Of a DNA stretch of 64,000 nucleotides, positions 57,662 to 64,000 are shown one piece after another. The stretch covers positions 124,001 through 188,000 of the forward strand of contig QXCR01000033.1 of the NCBI GenBank assembly GCA_004380135.1, read 5' to 3'. The translations under genes were made by a program, and so were the position numbers. Positions within the stretch are counted from its first letter, which is position 1. Each line of letters begins with the position of its first letter. Under the pieces are notes generated by a model. That model had not been told where the DNA came from, ran no database searches, and worked only from the letters and a program-made list of their open reading frames with translations. The stretch comes from Stemphylium vesicarium. Taxonomy: Eukaryota > Ascomycota > Dothideomycetes > Pleosporales > Pleosporaceae.

Positions 57662-57717
57662 ATCATGTCGGTTTCAAACATCTCCCCTAGCTGTCAGCTT
57701 CAGATGCGCCCTTTCCT

Positions 57718-60700
57718 TTATAAATCCATCAACATCTCGTCCTCGATGTCGTCTTCATCATACTCGCTCTCCACTACATCACCCCCTCTGCCCTCACCAC
57801 CCTGTTGCTCTTCTTCTCCCGAGCCGACGAAGCCATCCTTACCGAACCCGGTATCCCCTCCATCACCGCGTTGCTCAATCCCTCCCACGTCAGGTGACTG
57901 CGATGGCAAACCACAAACACCCTTGTTTCCAGAACCACACGAGCCACCCTCAACCTGCACTTCCACACTTCCATCCATCTTCCCGGCCTCCGGACCCATC
58001 ATATCAACTCCCGATACACCCCACCGCTCATCAAGCGCCCTCTGCACACCCTCATGCAATACACCCCTCACATCCACACCCTGCACTCTACCACCCCTCC
58101 CACAAAGTCTCGCATCCATCCTAACAACCCACGTCATAATCCTGCTCCTAGCCACGCCGTCAGTGAAAGCGGCGCCATACGCATCTTCCGCCGCATAGCC
58201 CCACGCGGGCATGTTGGCGCTCAAGTCGACTTTGCGCGTCGATAGGACGATGTCGTGGATACTGGTGTGAGGAAGAGCAAGGACGAGATTTTGAACCAGA
58301 AACCCTTTGGGTGTGCGTTCAAGAGGTAGTTTGGAAGACTTTGTGCGCTCGAGGCTCGGGGTGGTGCGGCGTCTGGGATGGGCGTGGGGCTTAGTTGAGG
58401 GTGGCTTGGGGGGTGAGACGGTGTGAGGGTGCTGGTTTTGGAGGAAAAGCGGGTGTGTGAAAGATGGTGTAGGATTTTCTTGCGAGTGGGCGAGGAAGCA
58501 GGCGTTCATTTCTCTGGCGCTCTGTGTGGGTCGGTCGTTGCGGTACATGTTAGGAGCTGTAATGACTTGCTTGGTTCGCGGTGGTATGAGCGACGGATTA
58601 TATCTCCCCGTTGACGACGGATGGGGTGTGTTTGAAGACTCCGAGTTGGCTTGAGACATTTGGAACAGTTGGGTCATGCTATGGAACCCTGGTGTCGTGC
58701 CAGTCTCGCTGTATAAGCTAGGAGCATCTCTGACATGCGCTGGCTTCTGATCGAATAAAATCGACATCTGGCTTCCGGCGGATGAGGGTCTGGGTGGTCG
58801 CTCTCGCTCACAATGGGCTTGAAGCTGCGCCATTATACCACGCGGCTCTGCAGGTGATGCTCGTGACTCGTCTCGCCGACTACCTGGGATAGAGAGAGTT
58901 CTATTGCTGGTAGAAGACGTGGCAAGTCTGGGTTGTCTTGATTGCGCCTGTGAATTGATTGGATTCAGTAACGCCTCATTCGTGACGCCACCTCTCTGAG
59001 GCTCTGTATTCTGGCCAAAGAAGTTACGAATATCTGCATTGTTCCCCGAGTACAGACGGCGTTCTGTCGTTTTCTCTACTGCTTCTGATACAGGTCTTCG
59101 CCTTTCCAGTGGGTTATCAGTTGGGAACAATGGCACTTCGGGATTGTTAGTTCTCTTATGTCTATGAGACTATCTCGATGGCTGTGAGTCTCGAATTGGC
59201 TGCCCAAACCATGACTCATTCGATTCGCGGTTCGGTGGTACGAATGGCTTGTTATATCCCTGCTTGTTTTTAGGAATACGACCAGGTTCCCTTCTTGATG
59301 AGCGAAGTGTCTATGGAGTTCTCTCTCCATTCTGACGGAATTTTGACGGCGTCACAGTCTGAGGCAAAGTGTCAGGCTGTAGGCCGGACCCCATTATACC
59401 TGTCTCTGACTGAGCCCTGCTTATATCTTCACGAGACCTATCCGCGTGGCCTTCGCCGGTCCAGTCATCAATTGGAAACGCTTCCGACGACGTTGAAGGT
59501 AGATGCCGGATACTGCGCTCTAATTCATCATCCAAAGTTGATTTTGCCACGTTAGTCTTTGACGAGGTCTGGGGTATCAATGGTTCCGCAGAGGTGATTC
59601 GACTAGGTGTTGCAGCGACGCGGGAAGGGCTAGAAAGCGAATTGAAATCTCCCTGACTTTTGGCTGGACTTGGCAGTTGCACATTGGCGACTGACTACCT
59701 CGGTTTAATTGCGGCATTCATTCGAGCAGTGGTCCAGGGATTAGATACTTCTATCGCGGTGATGTCCCTCTTCTTCTTCAATCACCGGGGTTCGGTCGTT
59801 CTGCAAGAACTCCAGATCATCCTCGTCGATGCCGTACATGCTGGATCTCCACCTTGGTCGTCCATGTGATGCTTCAGATGTGGCAACTTCGTTCTGATAG
59901 GTGAAATTGTTTGCATCGGACGGAAAACCGGACTGACCGCTAGCAGATAGTTCCTGAGGCTGACGCTCGTCACTCGGCTGTGCAGATACCAACGACTCAG
60001 CATCGTCGTTATTGACATCGGCTTCGGGATAGTACGCCTTCAGCAATTTGTCAACAACTCCTAGAACAGCATCGCCATTGTCAGATATGACGTCGTCTTT
60101 AGCTGGTTCGACGTTAGGATCGTAGCTATCCGGCGGACATATGATGTTCATGCACAAAAAAAGATCCTTGACACCTGCAAGTGAAGGGTGTGGCTTGCGG
60201 AGTCGGTCTCTGAAGGCTGTAACCATCATTTTGATAGTTCTACGACTGCTTGAGACTGACCTCGCATCGACCAAGATGAAGCCGCCATGATTTGAGATTT
60301 TGGACCCGTTGGCTGTTGGCTTTGGAAGGAAGGCGTAAATCTCAAAGCCATCCGCTTCCAGCGCAGTCCAATCGCACTGAAGAGCGCAGTCTTTACTGAT
60401 GATTTTGAGTACAGCATCTTCTATGTTAGCATCTGCTTTTGGTGCATAGACGAAGTCGTCATTGTTGTTCTTCGCCTTGAGCACGCGTAGTCTGAATCGG
60501 ATGGTTGGTCTGGCGAGAGCGTAGGCTTGCATCAACCGCCGAACTGTTGCGAGGCATTTTGCTGAATTCTTGGTTGCTGCTTGCTTCCGCACCGGCGTGT
60601 GTTCGAAGAATTTGGTTACTTTGACTGTTGTTCCGAAAGGGTGCGAATCATGCTCGATGCTATGTTCGTCTGTTCGTCAAGTCTACTCACGCACATGCTT

Positions 60701-61154
60701 GTCAATATCAGACTTACGAGTCGAGTTCGCCATTACGGCCATATCTCAACCTCACTGCGACGGGCTCGCCTTCTACTCTGGTAGTGACGCTGAATGTGCC
60801 GCTCATCTCAGCTATGCTCGACATAGCCTCGCCGCGAAAACCGAGCCACTTCCCCCCTACCTCTCTCAAGTCATGGAAATCTCTTATCTTAATTGTGCAG
60901 TAACGGCGACACACGAGAGAGCGATCTTCCGCGGGAATGCCATGGCCGTCATCTTTGACTTGGATGGAGTCAATCGTGTTGGCAGTGATATCCACGAAGA
61001 TGCTTTTCGCGCGGGCGTCTAAAGTATTATAAATGAGCTCCTTCACCACTGAACTGGGATCGACGAGGACTTGGCCGAATCCGATTTGCCTAGTTGTTGT
61101 TGGAGGAAGTGCAGCGATGCCGGGTAACGCGACGATGTTGGTGGCTTCGGCCAT
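57718..61154 (-). pseudogene. mlh2: MutL homologue, Mlh2/Pms1-like, interrupted
   Basis: Exon 61154..60718 and a second exon starting at 60659 (58-nt intron, in frame) give an intact GHKL ATPase region: GFGQVLVDPSSVVKELIYNTLDA, DDGHGIPAEDRSLV, GKWLGFRGEAMSSIAEMSG, then HPFGTTVKVTKFFEHTPVRKQ and KCLATVRRLMQAYAL. This is the Mlh2 branch of MutL, which acts with Mlh1 in mismatch repair and gene-conversion control. The rest of the protein is readable, with NPWTTARMNAAIKPR and a C-terminal SANMPAWGYAAEDAYGAAF block. But the frame shifts by one near 59766, and three in-frame TAG codons interrupt it at 59695-59697, 59311-59313 and 59170-59172. All three stops would be CAG (Gln) after one C-to-T change. 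A 70-nt intron at 59837..59768 could explain the shift, but no good introns explain the three stops. Confidence 0.75.
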
Positions 61155-61736
61155 GCTCGTCAGTGTGACAACGGTGTCGCGAGAATGTATCTCGCGTGGA
61201 AATACGTGAAGTTAGGTGAGATCCATGATCTAGGGCGCGTTGATGTGAGTCCTGCTATCGTGCCTGCCTCTTGCGAACCGCTTGCCGCCGAGCGGGAGAG
61301 CCATCGCACCACTCCCATGTATTGTTCATACAGCCCAGCGGAAGCGAAGGCTTCTGTAAAAGCTAGGATGTTGATCGCATGCTGATGCATATCTGCCCCT
61401 TTCGGTTGTTGTGAAGAGTAAGATGCGGTATGCGTCATTGCGTCTACGGATGTTTTCAATGTGGCCAATCAGAGCGTGGGACGCCTTGAGATCCTCCTAC
61501 AGCCTTCGGGGCTCTTAAAGAGTCGCCCTACCACTTGCGATTGCTGCATACACAGTTTGGTCAACTCATTTACCTGGATAGGCGGTCGCAATCGCTTGCG
61601 GCATCTTGAGCACAGCAGACGTCCCGCGCTCAAAGCCATACCGCCCCGTGATTCGTGAACATTCACCACGGGCGAAAAGTGCGCATTCAACATACAAAAG
61701 TTGGAAATTGTACTGATCAATTCCTAGTCTTACAGC
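61155..61736. promoter_or_regulatory. divergent region between mlh2-like and Ada-type genes
   Basis: This is 582 bp between divergent starts of two DNA-repair-type genes. Short frames inside it have no protein-like features. Confidence 0.5.
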
Positions 61737-62555
61737 ATGGCATACACCACCGACGCTGCACGGTGGCGAGCTCTGACAGTACGAGATGCAAACGCCAACG
61801 GCCATTTCATCTATTCGGTCAAATCTACGAACATCTACTGCCGTCCAACATGCCCCGGAAGACTAGCACGTAGAGCGAATGTTGGCTTCTATGCAACAGC
61901 GATTGAAGCAGAGGCAGCTGGGTTTAGAGCATGCAAGCGGTGCAAACCCAACACCATCCTCGAAGATCCACAAGAACGCGCAGTAGAGAAAGCACGCGGG
62001 TTGATCAAAGAGGCGCTGGAGAACGAGGATGCCAGCGCACTGCGGCTCCAAGACTTAGCAAAGAAGGTCAACCTCACACCACGGTACTTCCACAAGATCT
62101 TCAAGGACAAGACTGGCTTGACGCCGAAGGAGTACGCTAAGAAAGTTATCGACCGCAGCAGTTCCAACACAACCCCTACATCGACAACCACCACAGAAGC
62201 AAGCGCGCAGTCGTGGGACTGGGAGAGCTTCGACTTCAACGGATTGCTCGAATCGGACTATAATTCAGCTTCTCTCAACATGGATGATTTCCCGATGCCT
62301 CAAGGCACGTCTGAGGTAGATCCTACTCTCGAATTCGACGTGACCAGTTTACTTCAGCCCTGGGATGGTGTGTATGAGCCCGCTCCGAATGTCCCCTGGC
62401 AGTATGACAGCCACAATCAAATTGGCGACCCTTTCCAACAAATGTCGGTGGGCTTCCCCTACAATGAGAAGGGGATGCCATCTATATCGACGCTTGAGCT
62501 GGATGCCGCGGCGTTACTCGCCTGCGACAATTCAACAGGCATCCTGCAAACGTAG
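61737..62555 (+). CDS. Ada-type methylphosphotriester-DNA methyl acceptor with AraC-like HTH
   Basis: This single exon encodes 272 residues. The N-terminal Ada zinc domain is complete: FIYSVKSTNIYCRPTCPGRLA, then FRACKRCKPN, giving the four zinc cysteines (about Cys38, Cys42, Cys69, Cys72). The first of these is the methyl acceptor in bacterial Ada. An AraC-type helix-turn-helix follows at residues 95-140 (LRLQDLAKKVNLTPRYFHKIFKDKTGLTPKEYAKK). The C-terminal half is not the AGT alkyltransferase of E. coli Ada. It is acidic, rich in aromatic and Gln/Pro residues (WDWESFDFNGLLESDYN, DPTLEFDVTSLLQPWD), as in transcription activation regions. It is therefore inferred to be a methyl-damage-sensing regulator. 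Confidence 0.9.
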   Translation: MAYTTDAARWRALTVRDANANGHFIYSVKSTNIYCRPTCPGRLARRANVGFYATAIEAEAAGFRACKRCKPNTILEDPQERAVEKARGLIKEALENEDASALRLQDLAKKVNLTPRYFHKIFKDKTGLTPKEYAKKVIDRSSSNTTPTSTTTTEASAQSWDWESFDFNGLLESDYNSASLNMDDFPMPQGTSEVDPTLEFDVTSLLQPWDGVYEPAPNVPWQYDSHNQIGDPFQQMSVGFPYNEKGMPSISTLELDAAALLACDNSTGILQT

Positions 62556-63402
62556 CTTTCATAGCATCAACACGTAAGCTGTTGCAGCCTGTCGTGGCAA
62601 CAGAACATGTATCCTCATTGTGCCGTGTGCGCTTGCGACCCGAATGAACGATTATTTGAAGCAATTCATCCTCTCTCGTAGGCTGAATCGAACGCGTTTT
62701 TCAATCGTAGCGCAATCATTCCCGTATCGAGAGGCTCACGATCTGATCGCTCTAGCCGTGTCCTGTCTTTTGTATCATCAGCATGAGTCCTGATACCAAA
62801 GTCCATAATGTGTGTGAATTGACGATGCTCTTCAGAGACCAAGTTATAAGCAGCGACAGCTAGCATATGTCGATGCTAGCCATACCTTTTCCGGCTCTTC
62901 CTAAAGTGTTTAATGGTCGATGTACATATCATCTTTTGAGCTTTATGTGTGCGCGCATCGCTGGGATGCTGTGAAGGAGAATGTTCGAACGTACCTTTCA
63001 CAATGAGCTTAGATGCCAGGCTGCAGATTAGTCAAGCGCTCTCGTGCCCGAACTCTCCTAGTCCCATGGAGGTGCGGTGCAGAGCGCGCGTCATGCGGTA
63101 TGTCTATGTCGTGGCGTCGCGATGGAGGGAAGCAGCTCCGACGATGAAGAAAAGTTGAAGGGATCGGGGGAAGCTGACAAAACTGCCGATGAGGACCCAC
63201 ATACACGAAGCGAGGCGCTAACGGCATCCATCGACTAGCTGCTCCGGGTTACCTAGGACCATACAACAAGCGCATTCACGGTTTGAGGATTGAAGCTGGC
63301 AAAGATCTGTTTGGCCTTCTTACATAGTCGTTGGTAATATTGAGGTTGCTAGGCGAGATTCAGATTTCGACACACTCCGAGTCGCCGCGAAGTTCACCCC
63401 TT
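62556..63402. other. convergent spacer between the Ada-type and SnoaL-like genes
   Basis: This 847-bp stretch contains two 3' flanks. Short frames on both strands have no recognisable features. Confidence 0.45.
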
Positions 63403-63861
63403 TCACGAGCCAACTGCCTCCCAAGCACTAAGAGGATCAGCCCAGATTTCCCAGTGTCCAATCTTCCCTTCGCTGTCAAAGCCACTGAACCTGTAGATGA
63501 AATGTTCATCCCATCCCCTTCCTGTCTTCTTACTACTAAATGTTCCCTTACCAACTACGCTAACCATGCCAGCTTCGGCATCCACAATGAAGCCCTCTTT
63601 TCCCGGGAATGCATCACCAGGCAACGACATGTCCAGCACATCAGTCATCACCTTGAAGTACTCTTCACACCCCTCTTTCCCAGAAAATGTCTTAGCCAGA
63701 AAGGGCAGCCGTGGCCGTGACCATTCAGGTCCGTGCTCTGTGATCTTGGGCGTGTTGCTGAAATACTGTGATAGGAGGTCTGAGGGAGGGGGAGGCGAGA
63801 TCAAGGCGCGGCAAAAGGAGTGTGTTGTCTCGCGTAGGTTGGTGCTGCGGCTTGATAACAT
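63403..63861 (-). CDS. SnoaL-like / NTF2-like small protein
   Basis: This single reading frame encodes 152 residues from the ATG at 63861. The pattern fits the SnoaL-like alpha+beta barrel (NTF2 superfamily): an N-terminal helix (RETTHSFCRALISPPPPSDLLSQYF), then TEHGPEW, then FSGKEGCEEYFKVMTDVLDMS. The strand region MVSVVGKGTFSSKKTGRGWDEHFIYRFSGFDSEGKIGHWEIWADPLSAW carries the typical aromatic C-terminal strand. Members range from polyketide cyclases to uncharacterised stress proteins; the function here is unknown. The upstream frame stays open toward the window edge, so an upstream exon cannot be excluded. Confidence 0.78.
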   Translation of the reverse strand: MLSSRSTNLRETTHSFCRALISPPPPSDLLSQYFSNTPKITEHGPEWSRPRLPFLAKTFSGKEGCEEYFKVMTDVLDMSLPGDAFPGKEGFIVDAEAGMVSVVGKGTFSSKKTGRGWDEHFIYRFSGFDSEGKIGHWEIWADPLSAWEAVGS

Positions 63862-64000
63862 GACCGGCGGGCTTTCCTCCGCAAGGGAAGTCGGTGAATA
63901 AGATGTAGTGGTGTCGAGGGTCTTGCGGCAAGCGAAGCACGTGGGATTGTTGCGTGATGGGGTGCGCTTGGGCGGTCGTGTCGTATGCAGTTTCGCACGC
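63862..64000. other. right edge of window
   Basis: This is upstream sequence of the SnoaL-like gene. Short minus-strand frames reach the edge; no separate gene is supported. Confidence 0.4.

Noticed and set aside
59281..59315. A second frameshift in the mlh2-like gene near 59290
   Set aside because: On re-reading, the frame before and after is the same once the TAG at 59311-59313 is treated as a single changed codon, so only a stop is present there.
1..64000. tRNA, 5S rRNA, U2, U4, U5 and U6 genes, telomere repeats and CRISPR arrays
   Set aside because: I looked for their hallmark sequences on both strands by eye and found none. A covariance search would be needed to exclude divergent tRNAs.

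Overview
This window is nuclear DNA of a filamentous ascomycete, most likely a dothideomycete of the Pleosporales type. The evidence is the gene content (HET-domain protein, rhodopsin-like integral membrane protein, Ada/AraC protein, GT34 enzyme, DUF3602 protein), the 43-90 nt introns with GTAAGT/GTACGT donors and CTAAC/CTGAC branch sites, short intergenic spacers, and genes on both strands without operons. The order is a guess; the class of organism is secure. No rRNA, tRNA, CRISPR array or intact transposon was found.

Layout: 0-7 kb holds a HET-domain gene (-), a U1 snRNA gene (+, not protein coding) and tel2 (-). From 7 to 10.5 kb are uba3 (+, with a 6-nt microexon), an unassigned mitochondrially targeted protein (-) and the tiny APC/C subunit gene cdc26 (+). 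A sparse 1.6 kb follows, then methionine-salvage mde1 (-), a DUF3602/Par32-like gene (-) and a DUF1295 membrane reductase (-). At 17-19.5 kb is a large secreted Ala/Ser/Thr-rich repeat protein (+). From 19.7 to 32 kb is a dense housekeeping block: rpp1 (-), CK2 alpha (+), valyl-tRNA synthetase with two start codons (+), a hypothetical gene (-), coa3 (-, 8-nt first coding exon) and pta1/symplekin (+). From 33 to 41.6 kb are a GT34 glycosyltransferase, a probable MITE, a rhodopsin-like membrane protein, an FAD-dependent monooxygenase-like protein and a mitochondrial tricarboxylate carrier (all +).

From 41.6 to 47.3 kb a HyuA-DUF917 hydantoinase-type protein (-) is divergent from an NCS1 permease (+), a likely uptake-plus-hydrolysis pair for a hydantoin, allantoin or pyrimidine compound. 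Next is a multi-pass membrane protein gene whose first intron needs a GA donor instead of GT. The right third holds a kinesin-3 (-), trm5 (+), an mlh2-like MutL gene (-) interrupted by three in-frame TAG codons plus a reading-frame shift, an Ada-type DNA-repair/regulator gene divergent from it (+), and a SnoaL-like gene (-).

Most genes are single-copy cell biology: RNA processing (U1, Rpp1, Pta1, Trm5), cell cycle and ubiquitin-like pathways (Cdc26, Uba3, CK2), phosphatidylinositol-3-kinase-related kinase assembly (Tel2) and mitochondrial function (Coa3, carrier, ValRS). Many are head to head with a shared promoter. Exon structures given below were derived by hand; each of those CDS sums to a multiple of three. 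The findings most worth following are the decayed mlh2-like gene, the GA-AG intron, the microexons, the U1 gene and the HyuA-DUF917/NCS1 pair.
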